DNA of 64,000 nt from Aequorivita vladivostokensis. Lineage in GTDB: Bacteria > Bacteroidota > Bacteroidia > Flavobacteriales > Flavobacteriaceae. The stretch spans positions 1 to 64,000 of the forward strand of contig NZ_JSVU01000010.1 of NCBI RefSeq assembly GCF_000952855.1, in the 5' to 3' direction. This document shows, piece after piece, positions 35,098 through 44,383 of the stretch; within the stretch, counting starts at the first letter, position 1; each line of letters begins with the position of its first letter. The notes under the pieces were generated by a model. That model worked only from the letters and a program-made list of their open reading frames with translations. It ran no database searches and was not told the origin of the DNA. The translations under genes and the position numbers were made by a program.

Positions 35098-37530
35098 TTA
35101 TAACTTTATCTGAAGCGTAGCATACCAAGTACGCGGCTGGCTGGGAAGAATTCCCGGCCCGGGATACCCAGTAGCGCGGCGCGTAAAATAACTGTTGTTT
35201 AAAACATTGTTGATTCCACTTTCCAACTTAAAACGGCCAAAAGTATATGCCAAGGATAGATCCAAAATATCATAAGCCGGAATTTCGCCCACGATGCCAC
35301 TCTGACTTTCAAAATCGCGCTCACTGTTGGTGGCATCGGTAAATTGCTTGCTCAAATAAGTGTATTGCAGACTTCCCAAAAAGTTTTTATAACCGAAGCC
35401 AAGTCCGGTTTTTAAGTTTATAGCAGGAATAAATTCCACTTTTTTGCCTTCCACATTATTCTCTTCGGATGAAGTGTATTCGCTATCGGTTAATGCCAGG
35501 TTCACGAAATAATTCATCCTCAAATATCTATTCGCCGAAAAAGTTTCCATAATGTTCCAATCCACAAAACTTTCCAAACCATAGGTAACCGCATCTCCAA
35601 TATTTCCGCGGAAGCGTTCCTCTTGAATATCGCTCACCTCGCGCACGATAACCCCTAACCTATCCTGATAGCTTAAGAAAAAACCACCGATGTCATACGA
35701 AAGATATTTACCAAACCGTCCGCGTGCGCCCAAATCAAAAGTGTAACCTTGCTCATCGGTAATGTTTGGATCAACTACTAATGACGGATTGGTTATTCTA
35801 ATATCATTAAAAGTAACCGAACGGTAGTTTTGGCTGACGTTCCCATAAATTTCCAACGACTTTAAGGGTTTATAACTCAACCCTACTCCCAATAACACAA
35901 AAGCTCGGTCAAATTCGCGGTTATCGGCAATGTTCTCGTTCAAGATAGGATTGCCTGCAATGTCAAAATTTATTTTTTTGTATTCCCCTTCGCTCTGCGT
36001 TTTTATATATTCAAACCGAAAACCGGGCGTAACCGAAAACTTGGACGAAATGTTGAAAATATTTTCTCCAAAAGCAGCAAAATTTAAATTCGGAAACTCA
36101 AAATCACTTTGGCGCGGGTAGTTGGGATATTCAGAAGATGCGAATTCAAAATTGGCGTCACTATCGTTGGTTCCCGGCCCTTGGCGTTCGCTATTGTTTG
36201 ATTGGTAATACTTTCCGCCAAAAAGCACCACATTCTCTTTTCCAAATAGATTATAGTGCGTTAAAAGTCTAGCCTCCGCGCCCCAATTGTTGAAATTTCC
36301 TGAAATCAATTCACGCGGCGCATCCAAATCATCCTGCTGCGAAACCCTGTTTTCCCGGAAACCAACAGATTTTCTATACGCGTCGAGGGCAAAAAGGTTT
36401 AGGCTGAAATCAGTCTTTTCAGAAAAACTGTGGTCCAAACGCAGCGAATAGAGTTTCCAATCTACCTTAAACCAGTTTCGTGTCCGGTTGCTGAAAGTTG
36501 GATCTTCCTCAAATTGCCTATCGGTAAGTCCACCCGGCTGTTGCGCCAAATAGTTTAAGTAACTCATTTCAAAAGCGAGAGTTGTTTTTTCTGAAAAATT
36601 ATACTCCAAATGGGCGTAGGCGTTGTGCGAATCAAATTCAGAATTGGGCCTGAAATCATCGCCCGTTTTAAAGTTGTAATACGCGTAATAGCCAAACTTC
36701 CCCACGGTGCCGCTTAGGCTGTTGAAACTATTGAAAAGTTCATACGAACCTAAGGATTGTCGGGAAATCCATTCTATTTTTTTCTTCGGATTGGGTTGGT
36801 GCAACTTAAAATTTATCAATCCGCCAAACTGCGTTCCGTACTGAAGCGAAGCCGCGCCACGAACCACTTCAATCTCGCTAATGGCATCGGCGGGCGGGGT
36901 GTAGTAACTTTCGGGATAACCCAAAACATCTGCTGAAATATCATAACCATTTTGCCGTGTGTTAAAGTTCGCGGTTCTGTTTGGGTTCAAGCCGCGACCG
37001 CCAATGTTCAACTGTAAACCGCCATCGTTGTTTTCATAAATATTCAAGCCTACAACCTGTGCATAAATCTGTCTTGCATTGTTGGTGGCAGTATTTGTAG
37101 TCAGGTTGTCCATCACTACCACTTCGCTTTTTTTTCCGGCGTAAATGGCTGTGCCTTCCACCTGTTTTAAATTCCGCAAAGCGAAAATTTCCTCTTTACG
37201 TTTTGTGATCAGTACTTCGGAAAGCTGTTCGCCGAGCATTTCCAATTCGAAGTTTATCGTTGTATTTTCTGAAATTGTGAACTGCTTTTTCAATACTTCA
37301 TATTCCAGATTGAAAACCGCAAATTCATAGGTTCCCGCGGGAATATCAGAAAATTCAAAATTTCCCGCTTCGTCGCTTACCTTAGATTTTCCGAGATCCA
37401 AAATATAAACTTCGGCGTAAGCTATCGGCGTTTTGGTTTCACTTGAAACCACTTTTCCCGAAACGGAAAATTGTGCAAACACGGAAAGGTTTACAAAAAG
37501 AAAGATTAGAAATAGGGCGTTTTTCAACAT
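35098..37530 (-). CDS. TonB-dependent outer-membrane receptor (FecA-like)
   Basis: An 810-residue receptor. The signal peptide (MLKNALFLIFLFVNLSVFAQ) leads into a carboxypeptidase-regulatory-like beta domain (FSVSGKVVSSETKTPIAYAE), then the plug (VVMDNLTTNTATNNARQIYA, LNIGGRGLNPNRTANFNTRQ, IEVVRGAASLQYGTQFGG) and a 22-strand barrel ending RTWYATLQIKL. Sequence style matches Fe(III)-dicitrate/siderophore receptors. It is the last gene of a four-gene leftward operon with imelysin and DUF4856 lipoproteins, which also points to iron or another metal chelate. No FecI/FecR regulators are nearby. Confidence 0.92.
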   Translation of the reverse strand: MLKNALFLIFLFVNLSVFAQFSVSGKVVSSETKTPIAYAEVYILDLGKSKVSDEAGNFEFSDIPAGTYEFAVFNLEYEVLKKQFTISENTTINFELEMLGEQLSEVLITKRKEEIFALRNLKQVEGTAIYAGKKSEVVVMDNLTTNTATNNARQIYAQVVGLNIYENNDGGLQLNIGGRGLNPNRTANFNTRQNGYDISADVLGYPESYYTPPADAISEIEVVRGAASLQYGTQFGGLINFKLHQPNPKKKIEWISRQSLGSYELFNSFNSLSGTVGKFGYYAYYNFKTGDDFRPNSEFDSHNAYAHLEYNFSEKTTLAFEMSYLNYLAQQPGGLTDRQFEEDPTFSNRTRNWFKVDWKLYSLRLDHSFSEKTDFSLNLFALDAYRKSVGFRENRVSQQDDLDAPRELISGNFNNWGAEARLLTHYNLFGKENVVLFGGKYYQSNNSERQGPGTNDSDANFEFASSEYPNYPRQSDFEFPNLNFAAFGENIFNISSKFSVTPGFRFEYIKTQSEGEYKKINFDIAGNPILNENIADNREFDRAFVLLGVGLSYKPLKSLEIYGNVSQNYRSVTFNDIRITNPSLVVDPNITDEQGYTFDLGARGRFGKYLSYDIGGFFLSYQDRLGVIVREVSDIQEERFRGNIGDAVTYGLESFVDWNIMETFSANRYLRMNYFVNLALTDSEYTSSEENNVEGKKVEFIPAINLKTGLGFGYKNFLGSLQYTYLSKQFTDATNSERDFESQSGIVGEIPAYDILDLSLAYTFGRFKLESGINNVLNNSYFTRRATGYPGPGILPSQPRTWYATLQIKL

Positions 37531-37539
37531 TGTAGTATT

Positions 37540-38904
37540 TTAAAGTCCTTTAATGGTATCGTTAAATGGCAGAATCCAATTCTTTCTTCGGAAGGATTCC
37601 CGTTGTTTCATCAAATCTACATTTGGGTCAACGTAAGGCTGACTCAATCTTCCGTTGAGTGCTACATAGCTTTCAGCGTAAACAGCTACATTTTCGTGGC
37701 CTTGCGCCTCAAAATGTTCACCCAAAAAATGTGCGTATTCCAATATAAAATCGGGTTGGGTGCTCATCTGTTTTTCTTGGAAAGGCGTCAAAAAGTCTGT
37801 ATTGTCCACTAGAAATTGCTCACCCGTTTCGGTATTTTTTATTTTGAATTGTGCATAGCCCGCTTTCTCCATCAACATAACACGCCACGAAAAACGGTAG
37901 CCTTCCTCTGTCCAAAAAAGCTCGTTGGGGTACGCCAAATAGCGCCACGGAAACAATAGCTGAATCATAAAAAACACGGCAAGAATCGGCAAGGCAATAT
38001 TTCTTTTGAAACGGTATTTCCTTGTTTGCGAAAGAGCGACCATTTTGGAATAATAAATTCGCAATAATTTTGAAATAAAACGGATTACTTTTCTGTGAAA
38101 GCCCGTGTCAAAAAAGATAAGTGTGCTCACGATCATTATATACGGAAACATCCCAATAGGGAACAAAACCCGCGTCATTACGTGAAAAGTTACGACCAAT
38201 GCAAAAGCAAACCAACGCGTACGCCTGTAAAGCAATAAAAAAGGAATAGCCAAATCATACAGGGCGCCGCTCCAACTAAAAGTGTAATGTACCCAGGGTT
38301 GCTGCATTAAATCTCCCAGAAAAGGAAGATCGTATTTTGAGGGAAGCCAAATTTTTAAAGGCATAGCATTAAAGAGCCAATCGCTGTTCAGTTTTGCCAA
38401 ACCTGCATAAAAATAGACAATGCCCAATATTAGTTTGATGCTATCTATAGTCCATTTTGGAACCATTTGAAAAGCCTTCCTCGGGTTTTTATAAGCATCC
38501 ACTGAAAAATAAACGTTTGCAGGAAGAAAAATCATCAAAAACGCAACGCAGCTAATAAAATAATAATGGTTGAGATACGTGGTTTTATCCATCAACTCAA
38601 TATAGGTGAAGCTTAAAAAGAAGACGATAATAGCTACACGATATTTATAGCCCAAAGCCACAAAGAGGGCGGCAATTCCACAAATTGCAAAAATTATATA
38701 GGTGTAATTTCCTATTGGTTTTACCCATTCAAAACCGTAATAGCTAAAGAAAAATTTCGGTTGTATGTATAATTTTTCAATCCATCCATTCGCCCAAAAT
38801 CGCACTATTCCCAAAAACATCATAAAACCAAAAAGAACACGAAAGACCGCGAGTGGCGCGGCCTGTGTGTTCTTTTGAAAATATTTTTGGATTGCTGTAA
38901 ACAT
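37540..38904 (-). CDS. HTTM-domain membrane protein
   Basis: A 454-residue membrane protein of the HTTM family, related to vitamin K-dependent gamma-carboxylase. Several helices are visible (PLAVFRVLFGFMMFLGIVRF, YTYIIFAICGIAALFVALGY, FYAGLAKLNSDWLF), with the conserved GLAKLNSDWL and LPSKYDLP loops. A soluble C-terminal third follows. Family members in flavobacteria often sit with imelysin and a TonB-dependent receptor. Its reaction is unknown, and carboxylase activity should not be assumed. The ATG overlaps the imelysin stop by one base (TAATG). Confidence 0.82.
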   Translation of the reverse strand: MFTAIQKYFQKNTQAAPLAVFRVLFGFMMFLGIVRFWANGWIEKLYIQPKFFFSYYGFEWVKPIGNYTYIIFAICGIAALFVALGYKYRVAIIVFFLSFTYIELMDKTTYLNHYYFISCVAFLMIFLPANVYFSVDAYKNPRKAFQMVPKWTIDSIKLILGIVYFYAGLAKLNSDWLFNAMPLKIWLPSKYDLPFLGDLMQQPWVHYTFSWSGALYDLAIPFLLLYRRTRWFAFALVVTFHVMTRVLFPIGMFPYIMIVSTLIFFDTGFHRKVIRFISKLLRIYYSKMVALSQTRKYRFKRNIALPILAVFFMIQLLFPWRYLAYPNELFWTEEGYRFSWRVMLMEKAGYAQFKIKNTETGEQFLVDNTDFLTPFQEKQMSTQPDFILEYAHFLGEHFEAQGHENVAVYAESYVALNGRLSQPYVDPNVDLMKQRESFRRKNWILPFNDTIKGL

Positions 38905-40025
38905 TAGTCGCCGTCAGCGTCAACGTAATCTATGGTCACGTCCAGCGCTTGGATCATATCTACTTTTAACAAAACTACGATGCGCTGCAATTCATCGTAT
39001 GTAGCGAGCATTTTTGAATTGTCAGTTTCTATTTGTTCCACAAAATTTGCATTTAGCTCGTTTGCCTTATTTTTTGCGACCGTGAATTGATTGTTTATCA
39101 AAGCACTTAGATTTTCACCGTTTTTGATAGTGTTCAGATAATCCAAATATGTTTTGAAGCTTGCTCCGTTGGAATTTCCGTTAAAACTTTTCCCATTAAA
39201 GAAATTTACACTGGCATTGATGGCTTCCAATAAAAGTTCTTTTGAAATATCTTTTTTATAAAATGCCTCTACGTTTTGTGGCAAAGTTCCGTTTGAAAAA
39301 ACACCAGCAGGAATACCTACTTTTCCAGCCCGAAGCGCTTTTTCAAAATAGAAGATGTAATCATTTGTAAGTTTATCAACAGCACCGGAAGCTGATGAGC
39401 TTGTGTTTGCCACAAACGCATCGCGATAACCGGCCGTCCAGCTTGTAAGCACCTCGTTACTCAAAGTTTTTATAGTTTGGGAAAGTGTGGTTAAATAATT
39501 TTTATAGCCTTCGGCATTAGGATTTGAAGTATAAAAAACCACTATTTCAGCATCGGTTTCAGCAAGGCCATTCAGCATATAATCCAACGCAGGAAAGCCT
39601 TGTTTATCGATGGTGGAAGGCAATGCAAAATCATAATTTCCCGTTGCGATGAAGTCTTCTATTTGAGAAACGTTTGTAGGATAAACGTTCAAACGATTTC
39701 GGAAACGTACTTCCTCAGCCTTTCCTATTTCAAACATTAAAACATTCTGGAAAGACACATAAGCTTCTTTCCAAACTGTACGCAGCGCTTGCAGGTTTTC
39801 CACGGTTGGAGTTGCGGTGAATGCACTTGTTGCGGCTTCCATTTCCCCTACTTTGGAATTGAAACTGGTATATGCGGGAATGATGATATTATCTGCCCAG
39901 TTGGCGAGCATTGCGCCACGGTCAAAAGCATCATCGGTTTCTTCCGGGCCATCGCTATCGCTTGAACAAGCAGTAATAGTGGCAGCCACAAGAGCCAAAA
40001 AAATTCCAAATTTTAAAAACTTCAT
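38904..40025 (-). CDS. Imelysin-family lipoprotein
   Basis: A 373-residue lipoprotein (lipobox ITAC, Cys20, then SSDSDGPEETDD). The helical imelysin/IrpA domain covers most of the protein, with TLRTVWKEAYVSFQNVLMFEIG-like and FPALDYMLNGLAE segments. Imelysin proteins are linked to iron uptake, and the family is also called peptidase M75, though proteolysis is doubtful. I do not see the classical GxHxxE motif clearly. It lies between the DUF4856 lipoprotein (69 nt upstream) and HTTM gene (overlap) in one operon. Confidence 0.85.
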   Translation of the reverse strand: MKFLKFGIFLALVAATITACSSDSDGPEETDDAFDRGAMLANWADNIIIPAYTSFNSKVGEMEAATSAFTATPTVENLQALRTVWKEAYVSFQNVLMFEIGKAEEVRFRNRLNVYPTNVSQIEDFIATGNYDFALPSTIDKQGFPALDYMLNGLAETDAEIVVFYTSNPNAEGYKNYLTTLSQTIKTLSNEVLTSWTAGYRDAFVANTSSSASGAVDKLTNDYIFYFEKALRAGKVGIPAGVFSNGTLPQNVEAFYKKDISKELLLEAINASVNFFNGKSFNGNSNGASFKTYLDYLNTIKNGENLSALINNQFTVAKNKANELNANFVEQIETDNSKMLATYDELQRIVVLLKVDMIQALDVTIDYVDADGD

Positions 40026-40094
40026 CTTAATCGATTTTTATTAAAACAACAATCGGCCAGAAATACCGACCGATTGGAAACTAATGTAACTAAA

Positions 40095-41315
40095 TTATAA
40101 ACTTCCTGCTTGGGCTACGGTAAAGTCGAACTTTGCCGCCATAGCTTCAGACACTGTGTCCAAGGTTTCTGGAGTAATATCCCAAAATCCATTGTCGGAA
40201 GAATCCATCAACATATTCAATAGGGTATCAACCTCATTTTTTGTAAATAATGGTGTGTTATTATCAGACATTCTTGTAAAACGTAAACTGTAAACAAAAC
40301 CATAAGCTTCCGATAAGGCGTGGAAAGCGCCCTGACGATCGCCGTCAACAATTTTATTTTTACCGGCCTGTAGGTAATAAATACCACGAACGGCAATTAC
40401 TTCAGAAATCTTTTCGCGGATGATTGCAACTTGCTCATCACGAACTTCATAATTTTTTGCAACAATTGCGGCGCGGCCCAATTTAAAAGCATCAAATATT
40501 TCAGCGGCAATAGTGGAAAAATCCGGGTCATCATTTACACGGCCCACGTATTCATTCAAGAATTTGTCGTCCTCGCCAATGGTTAAATTCGGGTTTTCAG
40601 GATTTGCAGAAGTTCCATAAAGGTAACCGTATGCCTCATCCCACTTGTGCTCCATAGTGGTGTAAGGTTTGTTTTCTTCGGTAATGTCGTTATTATTGTC
40701 TTCGCGATTATTACCCTCATCAAGCACCGCGACACTTAGATAATTGTTCAGCATTTGGTCTGCCATAACAGCGCCCAAAAGGCTTTTTGCGAAGGCCTGA
40801 TTGTATTCCAATCCTTTGGCATTTACGTAGCGCGTTCTGGTGCCATCAGCAATTTGTCCTGCTACGCCAGGAGTTGCGGCTATCATTTTATTTGGAAACA
40901 CCTCGTTGATTTGGGAGGATATATATGCTTCGAAGGTGGCTTTAATGGCAGCGCTTTCAGAAGTATTCATAAAGAAATAATCATAAGACGCCGCGGTCTT
41001 GCTTCTAAGATTTTTATCAGATGCATTCAAATCTGCTTCGCTAAAATCAGCGTTTCCCGCTTGGTGATTGTACATTGCCAGCAATGAGGCTTCCGTAGTG
41101 TTTTCAAAATCTGTAAATGCATTTGCCGTCTCCTGCGCCATTAAAATCCTGGTGGTTTGGCCATCAAAACTAACCGTTGATTCCGTTCCTCGCATAAAGT
41201 TATAGGTTGCCGGCGCCTCAACCGTGTTCTGAACTATAGGCTGATCATCGTCTGAAGAGCAGGAAGCAAACAGGGCCACTGATAGAATTGATGTGGTGAG
41301 AATTAAATTTTTCAT
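40095..41315 (-). CDS. DUF4856 lipoprotein
   Basis: A 406-residue lipoprotein (lipobox FASC, then SSDDD) of the DUF4856 family. It begins TYNFMRGTESTVSFDGQTTR after the linker and contains a mostly helical body with KGLEYNQAFAKSLLGAVMAD and TTMEHKWDEAYGYLYG segments. Such proteins occur in front of imelysin and TonB-receptor genes in flavobacteria and are thought to be surface or periplasmic partners in iron uptake (context inference). It is first in the operon, 48 nt from a full promoter covered by repeated octamers. Confidence 0.8.
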   Translation of the reverse strand: MKNLILTTSILSVALFASCSSDDDQPIVQNTVEAPATYNFMRGTESTVSFDGQTTRILMAQETANAFTDFENTTEASLLAMYNHQAGNADFSEADLNASDKNLRSKTAASYDYFFMNTSESAAIKATFEAYISSQINEVFPNKMIAATPGVAGQIADGTRTRYVNAKGLEYNQAFAKSLLGAVMADQMLNNYLSVAVLDEGNNREDNNNDITEENKPYTTMEHKWDEAYGYLYGTSANPENPNLTIGEDDKFLNEYVGRVNDDPDFSTIAAEIFDAFKLGRAAIVAKNYEVRDEQVAIIREKISEVIAVRGIYYLQAGKNKIVDGDRQGAFHALSEAYGFVYSLRFTRMSDNNTPLFTKNEVDTLLNMLMDSSDNGFWDITPETLDTVSEAMAAKFDFTVAQAGSL

Positions 41316-41362
41316 TTAAAATATTATTTAGACTGAATTAAAATAGATTGGTTTTTCAGCCG

Positions 41363-41393
41363 CAAAAATAATAGTCAAAAATAAACCTCACAA
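41363..41393 (-). promoter_or_regulatory. Promoter of the DUF4856-imelysin-HTTM-receptor operon
   Basis: Minus strand: TTG (41393-41391), 20 nt, then TATTTTTG (41370-41363). The -33 region lies between two octamers of the candidate operator. Confidence 0.7.
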
Positions 41394-41420
41394 GTTTATT
41401 TAGAACAAATTTAAATAAAC
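41379..41420. promoter_or_regulatory. Candidate operator: three alternating AAATAAAC octamers
   Basis: AAATAAAC (41379-41386), GTTTATTT (41394-41401) and AAATAAAC (41413-41420) form two overlapping perfect inverted repeats with 7- and 11-nt spacers. They straddle the -33 element of the operon promoter. This placement suits a dimeric repressor such as Fur or a DtxR-like protein. The identity of the regulator is not shown by the sequence. Confidence 0.5.
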
Positions 41421-41430
41421 TTCGGAATAA

Positions 41431-41913
41431 TTATTTATTCGTAGAAACCTCCAGTTGGTGTTTGTATTTAAGCCGAGCCACGCCTGCCCATTGCAGTAGT
41501 AGTTTCTTTTCTTCGTCAGATAGACCTCCATGGATTATAGCGTAAGACTCTAAAGGCATTTCACCATCCTCGACCATTTCAACAAGTTCTTCTAACTTGT
41601 GCTCCTTTTTTTTGATGGAATATGTACTCCAGGCAGAAACATTGAAATGTTCCTTTCCATGCTCAATATGTTCATCCAACCACAAGGAAAATGGTGCAAT
41701 TTCGGAATACCAGGGATATTGCGTCTGGTCGCTGTGGCAATCATAACAAGTTTCCTTTAAAATTAATGCCACTTCGGCGCTAGGCGTAGTTTCCCGCTCA
41801 AAAAGTGCGACACTTTCATAACCGCCCGTATTCTTGTCGGGACGAATAAATTGAATGGCCACTAAAGCAATAAGGGCTACTATTAATACGATTTTTATTA
41901 CTCTTTTCAACAT
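41431..41913 (-). CDS. Haem-binding domain protein (membrane-anchored)
   Basis: A 160-residue protein with one N-terminal transmembrane segment (IVLIVALIALVAIQFIRP) and the Haem_bd domain. The haem motif CYDCHSDQTQYPWYSEIAP is intact, followed by HGKEHFNVSAWSTYS. The domain is a periplasmic c-type haem protein of unknown redox role. The stop-to-start distance to the 5'-nucleotidase gene upstream is zero bases. Confidence 0.88.
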   Translation of the reverse strand: MLKRVIKIVLIVALIALVAIQFIRPDKNTGGYESVALFERETTPSAEVALILKETCYDCHSDQTQYPWYSEIAPFSLWLDEHIEHGKEHFNVSAWSTYSIKKKEHKLEELVEMVEDGEMPLESYAIIHGGLSDEEKKLLLQWAGVARLKYKHQLEVSTNK

Positions 41914-43455
41914 TTATTTTTTCTGCGAATTTAAATAGAAAATGATTGCTTTGCGAATATCTGCCGCAGTTTCATTATCCTCGGGTTCATAGATTTTTAC
42001 AATCCCTTTGTTCTGGGGCGTTAAAAAGGGAATATCCAAACCTTTCAACAGAAAATCACTAAAGGCAACCGTATAGGTTTTGTTGTCACTAATGGATTTA
42101 CCGCCAACCAACCACGTGCCATCGGCATCCTGCGAAAAGTTATATCGTTGAAGATAGGCCCCTTCACCGCTTTGCATTTTGCCGTATTCCAAAACTTCCT
42201 TTAATAAATTTCCCTTTAAATCTACTTTTAGTACGCTTCCGCCAAAAGGAAGTACTCTAAATATATCGATACTGGTTATATCGCCTACCAATCTGTCGTC
42301 TATTCTTATGGAACCGCCGTTCACCAAAGCGCCATCAACCTTATTCCCGTAGGAATAGGCCATTGCCCGGGTAATTAATTCCCCTACATTGGTCTGCTTG
42401 CTTCTATTGGCTTTATCGGTACCGTCTAAGGGCGAGGTAGCTCTATATATTACCTCCTGGGGATTCTCCACTACTTCCTTTAACCGTGTGTTTACAAGAT
42501 CTGTCCATTTGCTAACCACCCGTTCTACTTTGGCCGACGATGCTATCTTATCTGTAACCATCATCAATTCAGAATTGATGTGGAGATATTTGGTTCGGAG
42601 ATTGTAGATTAGGGTATGCACATAAACACTTTTTGCGTTGGCGTCTGCTTTTGCTATTATAGTTCTACCTTCTTTCTCAAGCATATTATAATGCTCATGC
42701 CCTCCCATTATTAAGGGTAACGATCTTAATCTTCGGGCTATTTCAATATCTTCCTCTAACGAAACATGGGTAAGCCCTACTACAAAATCAGCTTTTTTAA
42801 TCGCCAAATCATAGGCCCGTTCCGCATTCTCATAAATATCGCCATAGGAAACATAATCTTTTGGATTGGAGGGAAGGGTTACGCCAAATACTCCAAATTT
42901 CATTTTATTGCCATCGGCATCAATTGCGTTAAAGGTGGAAAAATCTGAGGTGGGTACGGTAGAATATTCCCACTTAGTGGCAAAAGGCACTAGCCCTTTC
43001 TCCGTAACATGGCGCACATTTGCCGTTGTCCAGGTAAAGTTGGATTCATTCAATCGCTTTTGCAAATCCTGCTCGCTGAGATCAAACTCATGGTTGCCGA
43101 AAGTAACCAGATCGATGTCCATCGCATTCAGCACATCTATCATTTGCTTTCCGTTTACGCGTTCACCATCCACCTTTAGCGTGCCTATTAGGGAGGGGTT
43201 TAAAAAGTCGCCGGCCAAAAATAAATACGTATTTGGAAATCTATCCTTTATAGAATCGCGAATATGGGCCACTCGGGCCAATCCACCATATTCACCCCCA
43301 TTTAATGGCGCAATTTCATACACATCATTTATCTGAATAATTTTGAGGGTAATGGCACCCGCCCCTTTTATGGGGTCTTCAGGATATACTTGTTGAAAAA
43401 TTTCGCAGCTCGAAAAAAAATAGCCCACTACAGCTAAAAGTAAAAACTTTCTCAT
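41914..43455 (-). CDS. 5'-nucleotidase / metallophosphatase lipoprotein (UshA-like)
   Basis: A 513-residue lipoprotein (lipobox FSSC). The N-terminal calcineurin-like phosphoesterase has metal motifs IIQINDVYE, FLAGDFLNPS, FGNHEFDLSE and GGHEHYN. The C-terminal 5-nucleotidase domain has NVGELITRAMAYSYGNKVDGALVNGGSIR and a FRVLPFGGSV segment. It would release phosphate and nucleosides from extracellular nucleotides. The usual metal residues D-x-H become ND in INDVYE, a known variant in this family. It abuts its neighbours without a gap. Confidence 0.9.
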   Translation of the reverse strand: MRKFLLLAVVGYFFSSCEIFQQVYPEDPIKGAGAITLKIIQINDVYEIAPLNGGEYGGLARVAHIRDSIKDRFPNTYLFLAGDFLNPSLIGTLKVDGERVNGKQMIDVLNAMDIDLVTFGNHEFDLSEQDLQKRLNESNFTWTTANVRHVTEKGLVPFATKWEYSTVPTSDFSTFNAIDADGNKMKFGVFGVTLPSNPKDYVSYGDIYENAERAYDLAIKKADFVVGLTHVSLEEDIEIARRLRSLPLIMGGHEHYNMLEKEGRTIIAKADANAKSVYVHTLIYNLRTKYLHINSELMMVTDKIASSAKVERVVSKWTDLVNTRLKEVVENPQEVIYRATSPLDGTDKANRSKQTNVGELITRAMAYSYGNKVDGALVNGGSIRIDDRLVGDITSIDIFRVLPFGGSVLKVDLKGNLLKEVLEYGKMQSGEGAYLQRYNFSQDADGTWLVGGKSISDNKTYTVAFSDFLLKGLDIPFLTPQNKGIVKIYEPEDNETAADIRKAIIFYLNSQKK

Positions 43456-44319
43456 TTAATGATATTTTGTAAAAATTTTAGTTGCTTCATTGTGCGCGCT
43501 CTCAAAAGACATGGGGTTGATGTTGCTCGAAACCTTTTCAGCAGTAAAATAGCTGAGCATCTTTTCGGTTGGCATATTTCCCGTTAATTCATCTTTCGCC
43601 ATTGGGCAACCGCCAAAGCCTTGAATGGCGCCATCAAATCTTCTGCAACCAGACTTATAGGCTGCATCAATTTTTTCGTGCCAGGCTTGAGGAGTGGTGT
43701 GCAAGTGCGCGCCAAATTCTATGTGGGGATATTTGGGGATCAAGTTAGCAAATAAATATGAAATAATATCAGGTGTAGATGATCCCACGGTATCGCTAAG
43801 GGAAAGTATCCTCACCCCCATTGTGGAAAGCTTCTCCGTCCACTCCCCTACAATATCCACATTCCAGGGATCGCCATACGGATTTCCGAAGCCCATACTT
43901 AAATAGGCAACTACCTCCTTATTATTTTTATAAGCAAGGTTTAAAATTTCCTGAAGTATTACCAAGGATTCGGCAATTGTTTTGTGCGTATTGCGCATTT
44001 GGAAGTTTTCCGAAATAGAAAAAGGGTATCCCAAATAATCAATTTCAGGGTGCTTTACGGCATCTTCTGCACCCCGCAGATTGGCGATTATGGCAAGTAG
44101 TTTACTTTTTGTGGTGGATAGGTCCAATTTTGAAAGTACTTCGGCAGTGTCCTGCATCTGCGGAATCGCCTTTGGCGAAACAAAACTCCCAAAATCTATG
44201 GTGTCAAAACCACAGCGCAAGAGCGATTGTATATACTTCACTTTCTGTTCCGTGGGAATCCAGGTTTTGATGCCTTGCATGGCATCGCGCGGACATTCTA
44301 TTATTTTTACTTGCTGCAT
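43456..44319 (-). CDS. Hydroxymethylglutaryl-CoA lyase
   Basis: A 287-residue aldolase-type TIM barrel that cleaves HMG-CoA to acetyl-CoA and acetoacetate in leucine breakdown. The N-terminal ECPRDAMQGIKTWIPTEQKV replaces the more usual EVGPRDGLQ but keeps the Arg-Asp pair. LSDTVGSSTPD, FGAHLHTTPQAW (two metal His) and GGCPMAKDELTGNMPTE with the loop Cys complete the active site. It is first in a three-gene unit with the 5'-nucleotidase and haem protein; no metabolic reason for that pairing is visible. Confidence 0.9.
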   Translation of the reverse strand: MQQVKIIECPRDAMQGIKTWIPTEQKVKYIQSLLRCGFDTIDFGSFVSPKAIPQMQDTAEVLSKLDLSTTKSKLLAIIANLRGAEDAVKHPEIDYLGYPFSISENFQMRNTHKTIAESLVILQEILNLAYKNNKEVVAYLSMGFGNPYGDPWNVDIVGEWTEKLSTMGVRILSLSDTVGSSTPDIISYLFANLIPKYPHIEFGAHLHTTPQAWHEKIDAAYKSGCRRFDGAIQGFGGCPMAKDELTGNMPTEKMLSYFTAEKVSSNINPMSFESAHNEATKIFTKYH

Positions 44320-44383
44320 TGCCCCAAAGATATGAATTCTTGCGAAGGCAGGAATCTTTCAATTTTAAAAAAGAATTATGGAA

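Noticed and set aside
43456-44319. HMG-CoA lyase as inactive because the usual EVGPRDG motif reads ECPRDAM
   Set aside because: The Arg-Asp pair, metal histidines and loop cysteine are all kept, so activity is still likely.
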